From assembly GCA_003151975.1 (NCBI GenBank), contig PLZD01000058.1, positions 149,960 to 210,508 on the forward strand: a stretch of 60,549 bases of DNA. Direction: 5' to 3'. The notes beneath the pieces were generated by a model. The model was not told where the DNA came from. It searched no databases and saw only the letters and a list, made by a program, of their open reading frames with translations. Position 1 is the stretch's first letter, and every line of letters starts with the position of its first letter. Below are positions 7,146-15,151 of this stretch, one piece after another. The translations under genes were made by a program, and so were the position numbers. The DNA is from Elusimicrobiota bacterium. GTDB taxonomy: Bacteria; Elusimicrobiota; Elusimicrobia; UBA1565; UBA9628.

Positions 7146-8559
7146 AGTAGGAAAGCTCGAGCGCCGGCAGGTCGGCGCGAGGATGCGCCTTCGAGAGATG
7201 GACGTCGCCTCGGTGGCCGCGCAGGCGGATCTTCTGAGGCACGCGCCCGCGGTCGAAATCAAGATAAAGCGCCAGGAAGTAATCGCCCGCGGCCAAGCCT
7301 TTGAACTCGAAGCGTCCGGCGCGGTCGGTCGTCATCGCGTCGACGAGCTGGCCCGGCCCCAAGGCGTACGGCGCGCTTGGATTGCGATGCGCGTAGAGGC
7401 CCACGCGCGCGCTCCTGCGCGCGCCGCGGATCTGGCCGCGAATGAGCCCGGGCTTCAAAGGGCCGCCCGGCTCGGGTTTCGAGAAAAGTCCCTCGGGTAT
7501 TTCGGAGCGCTGCCGCCAGTAGGCGGCCTTCTCGGAATCTCCCAGGTGTTCGAAGGCAACCGCGAGCTGAGCCGCGGCCAGAGGCCCGATCCGGTACTCG
7601 TCTTCCCGCGACAGCAAGGACAAGGCGTGGGCCGCCGCCTCATTGGGCGGGGCGAAGGCGAGATTCTCGAGCAGAAGAACGCGGGCGGCGGGATCGCCGA
7701 GAGTGTGCCCGGCGGCAAGTGCTGCGCGCAGGCCCGCCGGGTCCATCTCCATGGTGCAGCCGCCGTAAAGATAGCGCAAGCCCGCCAGGCGGAACACGCT
7801 CGGCCGAGTCATGACGTAGCGAGCGACGGCGCCCAAGCTCTCGGGAGAAAATTCGCTTTGGCCCGGGACGCCGATCTCGAGCTGATGGACCTCGTAATCG
7901 GGCGCGCCGGACTTCTCGGTCAGCACGACGAAGGTCCGCGTGAACCGGGAGCCCGCGGAAAGGCCCGCGGCCTCCCGCAGAGAGTTCTTTCCCGCGTCGT
8001 AGCGGTTGAAAGACAGCGCCCTGACCGACAAGCCGAGCGCCAAGAGGGCGGCAGACCACGCCGCGGCCCGCGCCTTCGCATCGCGGTCCAATGACCACGC
8101 CAGGACGGAGCCTGCCGCGCGCAGGAAAAGAAACAACGCGCAGAAGCAGAGCGCCCAAGTCAGGAGCGGCTCGCGCAAATCGACCGACTCCGGCAGAAAC
8201 CACGCGTTCTGGATCAGGTCGACGGCCGCCGCCACGCAAAGCCGCCCGATGAAGACCAGGCCCACAAGCCAGAGCAACGCGGCGCCCGCTCGCTTGCTTG
8301 CCGCCGCCGCGCGCAGATTGCGCCGCCGCTTCCACAACGGCACGGCCGCCGCGATCAAGGACAGCGCCAAGAGGCCGAGAGCCCCGATCTCCAGTCCGTT
8401 CTTGCGGGACATCGCCGCGGAAAACAGCCAGAACCCCGCGCGGCGCGGCAGGATCATATCCAACGAGGGCGGCAGCCGCGGGAGGACGAAGACGGCGGTC
8501 AGGGCGAGGCTTGCCGCAAACGCCTCGGGCAGAAGCCGGCTGGGTGATGCGTCCTTCAC
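7144..8559 (-). CDS. multi-spanning membrane protein with C-terminal carboxypeptidase-regulatory-like domain
   Basis: 471 aa, family not recognised. The first 200 residues hold about five hydrophobic segments. The middle part (200-370) is soluble and partly helical (LAVAFEHLGDSEKAAYWRQR looks like one TPR-like hairpin). The last 95 residues resemble a carboxypeptidase regulatory-like beta-sandwich (IRGQIRGARR, then DRAGRFEFKGLAAGDYFLAL), a fold common in outer-surface proteins. The start ATG overlaps the stop of the upstream methyltransferase by 4 bases, so the two form an operon. Confidence 0.75.
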   Translation of the reverse strand: MKDASPSRLLPEAFAASLALTAVFVLPRLPPSLDMILPRRAGFWLFSAAMSRKNGLEIGALGLLALSLIAAAVPLWKRRRNLRAAAASKRAGAALLWLVGLVFIGRLCVAAAVDLIQNAWFLPESVDLREPLLTWALCFCALFLFLRAAGSVLAWSLDRDAKARAAAWSAALLALGLSVRALSFNRYDAGKNSLREAAGLSAGSRFTRTFVVLTEKSGAPDYEVHQLEIGVPGQSEFSPESLGAVARYVMTRPSVFRLAGLRYLYGGCTMEMDPAGLRAALAAGHTLGDPAARVLLLENLAFAPPNEAAAHALSLLSREDEYRIGPLAAAQLAVAFEHLGDSEKAAYWRQRSEIPEGLFSKPEPGGPLKPGLIRGQIRGARRSARVGLYAHRNPSAPYALGPGQLVDAMTTDRAGRFEFKGLAAGDYFLALYLDFDRGRVPQKIRLRGHRGDVHLSKAHPRADLPALELSY

Positions 8560-9386
8560 CGCCGCGACTTCGAGCGGCCCTTGATCTTGATGGCGACCTC
8601 GAGCTCCTCGGTTTTCTTCGCGGGGGGCGCGGCCTTTGGCTTGACCGCGAGCACGATCATGCGCCGGCTGTCCATGCCGTAGGCCGAGCCGTCAAAGCCT
8701 CCCCACACGCGCCGGAAGACGAGGCCCGCGCTCTCGATGAGCCGCTTGATTTCCGTGAGCGTGTAGACCCGCAGGCCCGACGACGACGGAGTGCGGCTTC
8801 CGTCCTTGCCAAGCACGGTGCGCTGGTTTTCCAGCCGACCTGTTTCGAAGTTAAATGAAATCTGATCGAGCACCACGCCGCCCGAGGCATCCTCCTGCTG
8901 CTCCCAAAGCTCGCTTTCGAAATTGCGCATGAGCCATTCTTTATTGAGCAGGTCCATGAGGAGCTTGCCCTCGGGCTTGAGGCCTTTGGCCACGCCCTCC
9001 AAGGTCTTGAGATCGTCGCGCTCGTTGGAGGTCAGCCCGAAGGATGAATAGAAATTGACGACCGCGTCGAACTCGGCGCGGTAGCCGAGCTGGCGCGTGT
9101 CGCCCTTGAGAAAATGCGCGTTGAGCTTCTCGGCTTTCGCGGAGTTGCGGGCCTCATTCAGCGTCGCCTCGAGCGAATCCATGCCGAGCACGCGGTGCCC
9201 GCGGCGCGAGAGCTCGAGCGTCTGCCGGCCGGAACCGCAGGCCAGGTCGAGCACGCGGGAGCGCGGCTCCAAGCACAGGAATTTCTCGACGCCGTCGATG
9301 TGCGCTTTGACCTGAGTCCCCGGACGGCGCGTGGGGTCTCCGTCGAAACGGGCGCGCCACCAATAGCCTTCTTCCTTCTTCGTCAT
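8556..9386 (-). CDS. class I SAM-dependent methyltransferase
   Basis: 276 aa with a Rossmann methyltransferase core. Motif I is VLDLACGSGRQT at about residues 45-56, then GMDSLEATL and the motif around FDAVVNFYSSFG. The substrate is unknown. A Lys/Arg-rich C-terminal tail (KIKGRSKSRR) may bind nucleic acid, which is only a guess. On the minus strand TAGAAT (9398-9393) is followed by just 6 bases and then the ATG, so the transcript may be leaderless. It is coupled to the membrane protein downstream by a 4-base overlap. Confidence 0.88.
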   Translation of the reverse strand: MTKKEEGYWWRARFDGDPTRRPGTQVKAHIDGVEKFLCLEPRSRVLDLACGSGRQTLELSRRGHRVLGMDSLEATLNEARNSAKAEKLNAHFLKGDTRQLGYRAEFDAVVNFYSSFGLTSNERDDLKTLEGVAKGLKPEGKLLMDLLNKEWLMRNFESELWEQQEDASGGVVLDQISFNFETGRLENQRTVLGKDGSRTPSSSGLRVYTLTEIKRLIESAGLVFRRVWGGFDGSAYGMDSRRMIVLAVKPKAAPPAKKTEELEVAIKIKGRSKSRR

Positions 9387-9440
9387 CGAGAAATTCTACA
9401 AAAATGGCTTCGCCGGGGCTCGGCGCGGGCGCGATAACGA

Positions 9441-9460
9441 TATAGGCCTTTGGGCCTATA
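9441..9460. repeat. perfect inverted repeat
   Basis: TATAGGCC (9441-9448) and GGCCTATA (9453-9460) are perfect complements around TTTG. Another palindrome, GGCCTAGGCC, lies at 9476-9485. The repeat sits between the divergent methyltransferase and the RNA/nitrilase region and could be a regulator-binding site or part of a promoter (TATACT at 9457-9462). Confidence 0.6.
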
Positions 9461-9539
9461 CTGCGCTTCCCTTTTGGCCTAGGCCCAGCTTCCCTTAATG
9501 GCCCAAGCGCCGGAACCCCAATCCGCCTACACTAAAAAC

Positions 9540-9697
9540 AAGGAAGGGTTACCCCCCTACCCGACTGGAGACCCCCAAACGGGGATCGTTCAACCAGACG
9601 GGATTCCGGGTGACCAAGCCCCGCCAAGAGGCGTAACGCCCCTCAAAGGCTTGATGGACAAAAGTCCGCCTCACTCCCAGGGAGGCGGACTTTTTTT
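9540..9697 (+). ncRNA. candidate structured RNA (unknown family)
   Basis: The 324-base gap between 9387 and 9710 has no convincing gene but has strong nested helices. P1 is 9547-9554 with 9608-9615 (8 bp, one G-U). P2 is 9560-9568 with 9594-9602 (9 bp around one A-A mismatch). P3 is 9573-9576 with 9581-9584. P4 is 9616-9620 with 9648-9652, enclosing an inner hairpin 9628-9633/9637-9644. A strong terminator follows at 9661-9697. TACACT at 9528-9533 could start transcription near 9540. It resembles a small RNA gene or a terminating leader before the nitrilase. I could not match it to 6S, SRP, tmRNA, RNase P or any riboswitch I know. The extent is approximate. Confidence 0.5.
9661..9697 (+). terminator. 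strong intrinsic terminator
   Basis: A 12-bp perfect stem (9661-9672 with 9682-9693) is followed by a run of seven T's (9691-9697). It ends 13 bases before the nitrilase ATG, so it closes the RNA unit or acts as an attenuator. Confidence 0.9.
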
Positions 9698-9710
9698 GTA
9701 CCATTGCCGC

Positions 9711-10487
9711 ATGTTCAAAATCGGGCTCGTTCAAAACAACCCCAAGTTCCTCAAGGGCAAGGAAAATCTCGCCGCGGCGCTCGAGCTCATGGACAAGCTC
9801 GAAGCGGACCTTTGGGTCCTTCCGGAGCTCTTTCATTCGGGCTACAACTTCAAAACGAAGAAAGAAGCCGCCAAATGCGCCGAGACCGCCGACGGCCCCC
9901 TGGCCAAGATCCTGCAGGCTTGGACCGCCTCGCGCGGCTGCGCTGTCGTCGCCGGCGTCGCCGAGAAGGCCGGCGCCAAGCTCTACAACTCCGCGTTCTT
10001 CGTCAACGGCCCCAAGCTCCGGGTTTATCGGAAAACCCACCTATTCGGCAACGAGAAAAAGTTCTTCTCCCCGGGCGACACGGGCTTCTGGGTCGAACCG
10101 GTCAAGGGCGTCAAGGTTGGCGTGATGATTTGCTTCGACTGGTTCTTCCCCGAATCGTGCCGCACTCTGGCGCTCAAAGGAGCGCAGGTCGTCGCGCACA
10201 GCGCCAATCTCGTCCTGCCGTGGGGTCCCGAGGGCATGAAGATTCGCAGCCTCGAGAACCGGGTCTTCTCCGCGACGGCCAACCGCGTCGGCTCCGAGCG
10301 CGGCTTGCGCTTCATCGGCCAGTCTCAGGTGGTCGCGCCCAACGGCGGGTTATTGGTACGGCTCGGAGAAGCCGAGACGCGGGCCTGCGTCGTCGAATGC
10401 GATCCGTGGACGGCCAAGGACAAGAAGGTCCACCCGCAGAACGATCTCTTCAAGGACCGCCGGCCGCGGAGCTACTCCCTTGCCTGA
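9711..10487 (+). CDS. carbon-nitrogen hydrolase (nitrilase superfamily)
   Basis: 258 aa amidohydrolase that cleaves C-N bonds such as those of omega-amides or N-carbamoyl compounds. The catalytic Glu-Lys-Cys triad is visible: Glu in LPELFHSGY, Lys in YRKTHLFGNEK and Cys in GVMICFDWFFPE. The precise substrate is unclear; YafV-like omega-amidases are the nearest type. The frame is open back to 9498 across the structured RNA, but family homology begins at MFKIGLVQNN, so the ATG at 9711 is used. No Shine-Dalgarno is seen; TACCAT at 9698-9703 could be a -10 box for a leaderless transcript. The stop overlaps the thioesterase start by 8 bases. Confidence 0.92.
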   Translation: MFKIGLVQNNPKFLKGKENLAAALELMDKLEADLWVLPELFHSGYNFKTKKEAAKCAETADGPLAKILQAWTASRGCAVVAGVAEKAGAKLYNSAFFVNGPKLRVYRKTHLFGNEKKFFSPGDTGFWVEPVKGVKVGVMICFDWFFPESCRTLALKGAQVVAHSANLVLPWGPEGMKIRSLENRVFSATANRVGSERGLRFIGQSQVVAPNGGLLVRLGEAETRACVVECDPWTAKDKKVHPQNDLFKDRRPRSYSLA

Positions 10488-10947
10488 GCTCAAGGCCAAG
10501 CCCGTCCGCGCGTCGCTGACCTATCTCTCGGATTTGATGTCGCCGCCCGACGCCAACGCTTACGGCTCGGTCTTCGGCGGCAAGATTCTCGCGATGATCG
10601 ACAAGGCCGCCGCCGTCTGCGCCATGCGCCACGCGGCCCAACCCTGCGTGACCGTCGCGATGGACCGCGTCGAGTTCATGGTCCCGATTTTCGTGACGGA
10701 TCTCGTCACCGTCGAGGCGCGCATCAATTACGCGGGCAAGACTTCGATGGAGATCGGCGTCGAGGTCTTCTCCGAGAACATGGCCAAAGGCACGCGCGTG
10801 CACACCAACGCGTGCCTGGTCACCATGGTCGCGGTCACCAAGGACCGCAAACCCGCGCGCGTTCCCGGGCTCATTCTCGAAACTCCGGGAGACAAGTCCC
10901 GCTATGCCGCAGCCGTTGCGCGCCGCAAAGCCCGGAGCCGAGCATGA
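10480..10947 (+). CDS. acyl-CoA thioesterase, hotdog fold
   Basis: 155 aa, YciA/BFIT-type acyl-CoA hydrolase that frees CoA from acyl-CoA. The hotdog features are the N-terminal LMSPPDANAYGSVFGGKILAMID, with the conserved Asn-x-x-Gly-x-x-Phe-Gly-Gly pattern carrying A/Y at the middle positions, and the strand VTVAMDRVEFMVPI. The start is a TTG at 10480 inside the nitrilase end, which keeps the conserved N-terminus. It overlaps mscL by 4 bases. Confidence 0.9.
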   Translation: MPELKAKPVRASLTYLSDLMSPPDANAYGSVFGGKILAMIDKAAAVCAMRHAAQPCVTVAMDRVEFMVPIFVTDLVTVEARINYAGKTSMEIGVEVFSENMAKGTRVHTNACLVTMVAVTKDRKPARVPGLILETPGDKSRYAAAVARRKARSRA

Positions 10948-11372
10948 AAATCTTCGACGAGTTCAAGGAATTCGCGGTCAAAGGCAACGTCGTCGACATG
11001 GCCGTCGGCGTGATCATCGGCGGCGCATTCGGCAAGATCGTGTCCTCGTTTCTCAACGACATAATGATGCCCCCGCTGGGCCTGCTCACGGGCGGCGTCA
11101 ACTTCAACGACCAGAAGCTCGTGATCAAGTCGGTGCCGGGACTCGACAAAGGCGTGACGATCAATTACGGCTCCTTCATCACCGCGGTCGTCGATTTTAC
11201 CATCGTGGCGTTTGCCGTCTTCATGCTTGTGAAGGGAATCAACATGCTCAAGCGCTCGGAGGCCTCGGCCCCCCCGCCGCCCAGCGAGAAGCACTGCCCC
11301 GAATGCCTCATGAACATACCGCTCAACGCCAAACGCTGCGGCCACTGCGCCCAGCTCCAGCCCGCCCCCTAG
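10944..11372 (+). CDS. mscL: large-conductance mechanosensitive channel with C-terminal zinc ribbon
   Basis: 142 aa. Residues 1-95 are a standard MscL: amphipathic MKIFDEFKEFAVKGNVVDMAVGV, the glycine-rich first membrane helix, and a second helix (FTIVAFAVFMLVKGINML). The usual C-terminal helix bundle is replaced by a Pro-rich linker and a four-cysteine ribbon (CPECLMNIPL, KRCGHC). It opens under membrane tension to release solutes during osmotic downshock. MscL versions with such a ribbon are known in some bacteria; its role is unclear. The ATG overlaps the thioesterase stop (ATGA). Confidence 0.95.
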   Translation: MKIFDEFKEFAVKGNVVDMAVGVIIGGAFGKIVSSFLNDIMMPPLGLLTGGVNFNDQKLVIKSVPGLDKGVTINYGSFITAVVDFTIVAFAVFMLVKGINMLKRSEASAPPPPSEKHCPECLMNIPLNAKRCGHCAQLQPAP

Positions 11373-11381
11373 GAGATCCCC

Positions 11382-12323
11382 ATGAACCACGTCATCATTT
11401 CACTGCTCGCCGCAGCCCTCATCTCGGCTCCCGCATACGCTGACGACCTCACCGGCCGCCTCGGCGTCGGAGGCAATGTCGGAGCGGCGATTCCGACCGG
11501 CTCGAAGTGGCTTCGCGACAACGCCGGCGCGGGCGTAGGCGAGGGCGGCTGGCTGCGCTACGGCCTCGATGAGCACTGGAGCGCCGCGCTCGCGTACGAC
11601 TACCTCGGCTTCGAGAATGCGAAGGCGGGCTCCTACATCGAGATGATCACGCTCTCCGGCGCGTACAACATCGATCCCGAATCCGTTTGGAACCCGACCA
11701 TCCACGCGGGCGTGGGCCCCGCGGGCGTGCGCTCGGTCGAGTCCGGGAAACCGACCCAGTTCGGGCTCACGACGGGCTTCGGCTTCGAGCGCTTCGTCTG
11801 CCCGGGTTTCAGCGTCGGGACCTCGATGGACTGGTTTTACTCCGCGAAGAACATGGCGCCCAATCACGACGCCAGCGCGCTGCGCCTCGGGCTCAACGTG
11901 GGTTTTTGGTTTGGCGGAGCTCAGGCGCCCAAGAAGGTCGCCGAGACGCCCGCGCCCGTGCGCGCGCCGGCTCCGGCCCCCAAGAAGGTCGAGATCGCGC
12001 TCGACGTCCAGTTCGACACGGACAAGTCCGAAGTCAAGACGCAGTACGACGCCGAGCTCTCCAAGGTCGCCGACTTCATGAAGGAGTACCCGTTCACGCG
12101 CGGCGAGATCGAGGGGCACACCGACAACGTCGGCGGCGCCGATTACAACCGCGGGCTCTCCCAGCGCCGCGCCGACGCCGTCCGCCAGGCCCTCATCGAC
12201 CGCTTCCACATCGACGCAACAAGGCTGACCGCGAAGGGTTACGGCCAGGACAAGCCCATCGCCGACAACGGCACGGAAGAAGGCCGGGCCAAGAACCGGC
12301 GGGTCGTCGCAAGCTTCGAGTAG
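11382..12323 (+). CDS. OmpA-family outer-membrane protein
   Basis: 313 aa. A signal peptide ends at SAPAYADD. Residues 20-180 look like an eight-stranded beta-barrel with alternating hydrophobic residues. A Pro/Ala-rich linker (PAPVRAPAPAP) leads to an OmpA/MotB peptidoglycan-binding domain (about 205-313) with the typical IEGHTDNVGG and LSQRRADAVRQAL. It anchors the outer membrane to peptidoglycan and may form a small pore. AGGAG at 11371-11375 precedes the ATG, 9 bases after mscL. Confidence 0.93.
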   Translation: MNHVIISLLAAALISAPAYADDLTGRLGVGGNVGAAIPTGSKWLRDNAGAGVGEGGWLRYGLDEHWSAALAYDYLGFENAKAGSYIEMITLSGAYNIDPESVWNPTIHAGVGPAGVRSVESGKPTQFGLTTGFGFERFVCPGFSVGTSMDWFYSAKNMAPNHDASALRLGLNVGFWFGGAQAPKKVAETPAPVRAPAPAPKKVEIALDVQFDTDKSEVKTQYDAELSKVADFMKEYPFTRGEIEGHTDNVGGADYNRGLSQRRADAVRQALIDRFHIDATRLTAKGYGQDKPIADNGTEEGRAKNRRVVASFE

Positions 12324-12381
12324 GACCTTTGCTTTCGCTCGGCTAGGACCTCCGACACCTGCCTTTGAGGGGTTAACCCGC

Positions 12382-12387
12382 TACACT
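12382..12387 (+). promoter_or_regulatory. -10 box, probable leaderless promoter
   Basis: GCTACACT is followed by 8 bases and the ATG at 12396. The same GCTACACT with the same 8-base spacing precedes the unknown secreted protein gene on the minus strand at 51445. No clear -35 box is seen. Confidence 0.45.
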
Positions 12388-12395
12388 CATCGTAT

Positions 12396-13823
12396 ATGAG
12401 GAAAGCGCTCGCAGCGGCGCTGGCCTGGCTGGTTTTTCTCGGCCCGGCGGCGTCAGCCGCGAATTTCGACGCGGGCCGCATACCCACGGTGCCCGTCGTC
12501 CCGATGACGGCCGCCTTGCAGACGGCTCTGCCGAGCTTGAATCTGCCCGCGGCCGAGCAAGGCACGCTCAACATACTCCTCGACCGCCTGCAGATCGCAG
12601 GCCCGGCCTCGATTCCACAAGCCGAAGCGCAAGCGCCGGCCGCTGACCCGCGCGCCGTGCTCGCTTCGGTGCAGAGCTTGCGCGAACAATACTCCGACGA
12701 CGCGCTCAAGAATCTCCCGGCGGCCGAGCTCGGACAAGTCGCCGCGCAATTTTTCGACCGCATTCAATCGGGCGTTTCAGCGGCTCCTGCGGTCGACACG
12801 CCCGCGAGAGCCGCGTCGACGGGCCTGGAGCGCGCGGGCGTCGCGGCCGCGACGGAAAAGAAGGTTCCGGCCCCGCGGCGCTCGCTCTATTTGCTTTCGA
12901 AACCGCTCGAGGTCTCGGCCAAGCTCGGGCCCGTGGCGCAGATCGGCCATTACGCCTTCGAGATCGGGTTCCACGCCGTGAAGTCCTACCTGCTGTGGCG
13001 CGCCGGCGTGCACGTCGCCGCGGTGGCCGCGGAGTTCGCGTGGTCGGCCGCCAAGGGGCCCGCGATGATCTCGATCCAGAGCATGGGCGACCTGCAGGCG
13101 CGATATTGGTGGACCAAGCTCAAGACGCTCAAGGCGCTGGCGCGCATCCCGAATGTGGAGCGCATCGCGGTGCTCACCGGCACCGAGACGCACTTCAAGA
13201 AGGTCGTCGCCTCGCGCCAGGACAACCGCGGCCTCATCTTTCTCGAAACCTCCGAACCGCTCGACGCGATGGCGACCCGCGGCCACGGCACTCCGCTTCT
13301 CATCAGAGACCCCCGGGCCGCGCGGATCAAGCTCTCCCTGGAGGTCGCGGGCCAGGAGCATCCCTCGTCATGGACGCCGTCGCTTCAGGACCTGCTCGAC
13401 CGCAAGAACATCCCGCCGGCGGTCGCCAAGGCTTGGCGCGAGCGCCTCGACGAGGCCAAGAAAGACATGACGCCGTGGAGACGCTTCTTCGATCTCGATT
13501 TCGAGCGCAACCTGAAAGTCCACGCCGTGCTGATCGACCCGTCCGGCAAAGAGATGCCGCTGGGCGCGCTCTCTCAAGGCCAGAGCACCAAGCACCTCCT
13601 CGGGATCACGCGCACGGACCAAGCCGTACGCTGGGTCAAAACGGCCTTGGGCATCTCGCCGGCGCGCATCTCGACGCTCTTCACCGAGATCACACCTTAC
13701 CCGGAGCGCAGCATACCGCTGGGAGACACGACTGTCGAACACGAACGGGCTCCCTTCTCGCTGCGCGAGCTGCCGTCTCGGCTATGGCGCCGCCTTTTGG
13801 GACGCCTCATCCGAGAGCCATAA
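12396..13823 (+). CDS. secreted protein of unknown family
   Basis: 475 aa. A clear signal peptide (MRKALAAALAWLVFL, cleavage near AASAANF) is followed by an Ala/Pro-rich low-complexity part (to about residue 165) and a globular part. The latter includes possible membrane-interacting segments near 190-225 and the pattern IAVLTGTETHFKKVVASR. I do not recognise a family. TACACT lies 8 bases before the ATG, suggesting a leaderless transcript. The architecture (signal, Ala/Pro linker, unknown globular domain) is like that of the gene at 49601-51445, though the globular parts do not obviously match. Confidence 0.8.
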   Translation: MRKALAAALAWLVFLGPAASAANFDAGRIPTVPVVPMTAALQTALPSLNLPAAEQGTLNILLDRLQIAGPASIPQAEAQAPAADPRAVLASVQSLREQYSDDALKNLPAAELGQVAAQFFDRIQSGVSAAPAVDTPARAASTGLERAGVAAATEKKVPAPRRSLYLLSKPLEVSAKLGPVAQIGHYAFEIGFHAVKSYLLWRAGVHVAAVAAEFAWSAAKGPAMISIQSMGDLQARYWWTKLKTLKALARIPNVERIAVLTGTETHFKKVVASRQDNRGLIFLETSEPLDAMATRGHGTPLLIRDPRAARIKLSLEVAGQEHPSSWTPSLQDLLDRKNIPPAVAKAWRERLDEAKKDMTPWRRFFDLDFERNLKVHAVLIDPSGKEMPLGALSQGQSTKHLLGITRTDQAVRWVKTALGISPARISTLFTEITPYPERSIPLGDTTVEHERAPFSLRELPSRLWRRLLGRLIREP

Positions 13824-13876
13824 TGTCCATATTTTATTATCTTTTATCGTTATGTTTCATCAACGTGCCTTCCGTT

Positions 13877-13916
13877 CGGTTTCTAGCCCGAAACCGCCCG
13901 GCTTTTCTGGTATAAT
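13877..13916 (+). promoter_or_regulatory. cold-shock gene promoter with inverted repeat over the -35 region
   Basis: An extended -10, TGGTATAAT (TATAAT at 13911-13916), lies upstream of the cold-shock gene. No canonical -35 is seen. In its place CGGTTTC (13877-13883) and GAAACCG (13890-13896) form a perfect 7-bp inverted repeat, which could be an operator or the remains of an upstream terminator. The leader to the ATG is about 60 bases. Confidence 0.6.
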
Positions 13917-13981
13917 CTCTTAACCCGATACGGGCCGCCTCGCAAGGGGCTACAGACAGACACAAGAGGTTACACAAGCAC

Positions 13982-14188
13982 ATGAGCATGAAAGGTAAAG
14001 TGAAGTGGTTCAACGACCAGAAGGGCTACGGTTTCATCACCCCGGACGACGGCAGCGCGGACGTTTTCGTGCACCACACGTCGATTCAGGGACAGGGATT
14101 CAAGACCCTGGCCGAGAACCAGGCGGTCGACTTCGACATCCTCCAGTCGGACAAGGGACCGAAGGCCGCCAACGTCGTCAAGATCTAA
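13982..14188 (+). CDS. cspA: cold-shock protein, CspA family
   Basis: 68 aa single cold-shock domain that binds single-stranded RNA and DNA. RNP1 (KGYGFI) and RNP2 (VFVHH) are intact. An in-frame second ATG at 13988 (MKGKVKW) is the family-typical start, so translation may begin at either; the first keeps only two extra residues. The gene is alone, between its own promoter and terminator. Confidence 0.96.
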   Translation: MSMKGKVKWFNDQKGYGFITPDDGSADVFVHHTSIQGQGFKTLAENQAVDFDILQSDKGPKAANVVKI

Positions 14189-14209
14189 CTGATCCAAGCG
14201 ACAACAGAG

Positions 14210-14240
14210 ACCCCGTCCTGCGCGAGCAGGGCGGGGTTTC
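14210..14240 (+). terminator. intrinsic terminator of the cold-shock gene
   Basis: ACCCCGTCCTGC (14210-14221) pairs with GCAGGGCGGGGT (14226-14237), one G-T pair, loop GCGA, then TTC. The T-run is short. Confidence 0.75.
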
Positions 14241-14269
14241 GATTTCATAGGATATCAATCGACGATGAT

Positions 14270-15151
14270 ATGACCGCAGACGACGCCCCTCTAGGTTCCC
14301 GCCCCATCGCCTTGGTCCTGCCCGGCGGCGCCGCTTTCGGCGCCTGGCAGGGCGGCTGCCTCTACGGCCTGGCGGCGAAGGGCCTGACCTTTCACAGCAT
14401 CTTCGGCACCTCGATCGGCTGTTTGAACGGGGTCGGCTATTTTCAGGATACGCTCGAACGCCTAAATAAGGTTTGGCATTCGGTCTCGGCCTCGGATTTC
14501 TTCAGCTTCAGACCGCGCCTCACGCCGCCCAGCCTCTTCTCACAGAGCGCCTTGCGCGACTACCTCGCCAATCACATCGACGAGGAGCGCGCCCGGCGCC
14601 TGAAGCGCTGCTGGTTCTACGCGATCTCGACCGACATCGCCCACGGCACCACGCACCAGGCGGAATACTCGCCCGAGCCAGAAGGTCACTGGGAGGGTCA
14701 GCTCCTCGACCACGTGCTGGGCTCGATCTCGATCCCCTTCATCTGGCCGCCGGCGAAAGTCGACGGCAACGGCTCGGGCCCGCGCTTGCTGTTGGATGGC
14801 AACGCGAAATCCTACGTGAATCTGCTGCCCGCCATCGAGCGCGGAGCGCGAGACATCGTTTTCCTGAGCGTCGTGCACCCGCACGAGCTCAAGACCCCGG
14901 AGTTCGGCCCGCGCTCCTACATCGGAACGCTCATCAACCAGCTTCTGCAGGGACAAGTCCAGCACTCGCTGCACGCGCCGGGACTGCTCGCGAAGGAGAA
15001 CGGCCTGCGCGCTTTCGTGTTCCATCCCGAACAACCGCTCAAGGTGAGAGCCCTGGCCTTCGACACCAAGGAATGCGGCAACGCCTTCGATCTCGGCGAG
15101 AAGGACGCCGCGCGGCTTTTCGCTAATCCCGGGCCGTACCGGGTGCTATAG
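14270..15151 (+). CDS. patatin-like phospholipase
   Basis: 293 aa patatin-family serine hydrolase acting on lipid acyl esters. The oxyanion loop is PGGAAFGAWQGG (about residues 18-29), the nucleophile serine sits in GTSIG, and the aspartate of the Ser-Asp dyad is in LLLDGNAKSYVN. No signal peptide is seen, so it is probably cytoplasmic. Its last 29 bases overlap the convergent RmuC gene. Confidence 0.92.
   Translation: MTADDAPLGSRPIALVLPGGAAFGAWQGGCLYGLAAKGLTFHSIFGTSIGCLNGVGYFQDTLERLNKVWHSVSASDFFSFRPRLTPPSLFSQSALRDYLANHIDEERARRLKRCWFYAISTDIAHGTTHQAEYSPEPEGHWEGQLLDHVLGSISIPFIWPPAKVDGNGSGPRLLLDGNAKSYVNLLPAIERGARDIVFLSVVHPHELKTPEFGPRSYIGTLINQLLQGQVQHSLHAPGLLAKENGLRAFVFHPEQPLKVRALAFDTKECGNAFDLGEKDAARLFANPGPYRVL

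Noticed and set aside
9540-9660. Match of the structured RNA to a known riboswitch or to 6S, SRP, tmRNA or RNase P RNA
   Set aside because: None of the conserved core sequences I know for TPP, SAM, FMN, cobalamin, glycine, guanidine or fluoride aptamers, or for those RNAs, is present.
9498-9710. In-frame extension of the nitrilase by about 70 residues
   Set aside because: It crosses the nested RNA helices and a strong terminator, its residues are Pro/Gly-rich without family likeness, and nitrilase homology starts at 9711.
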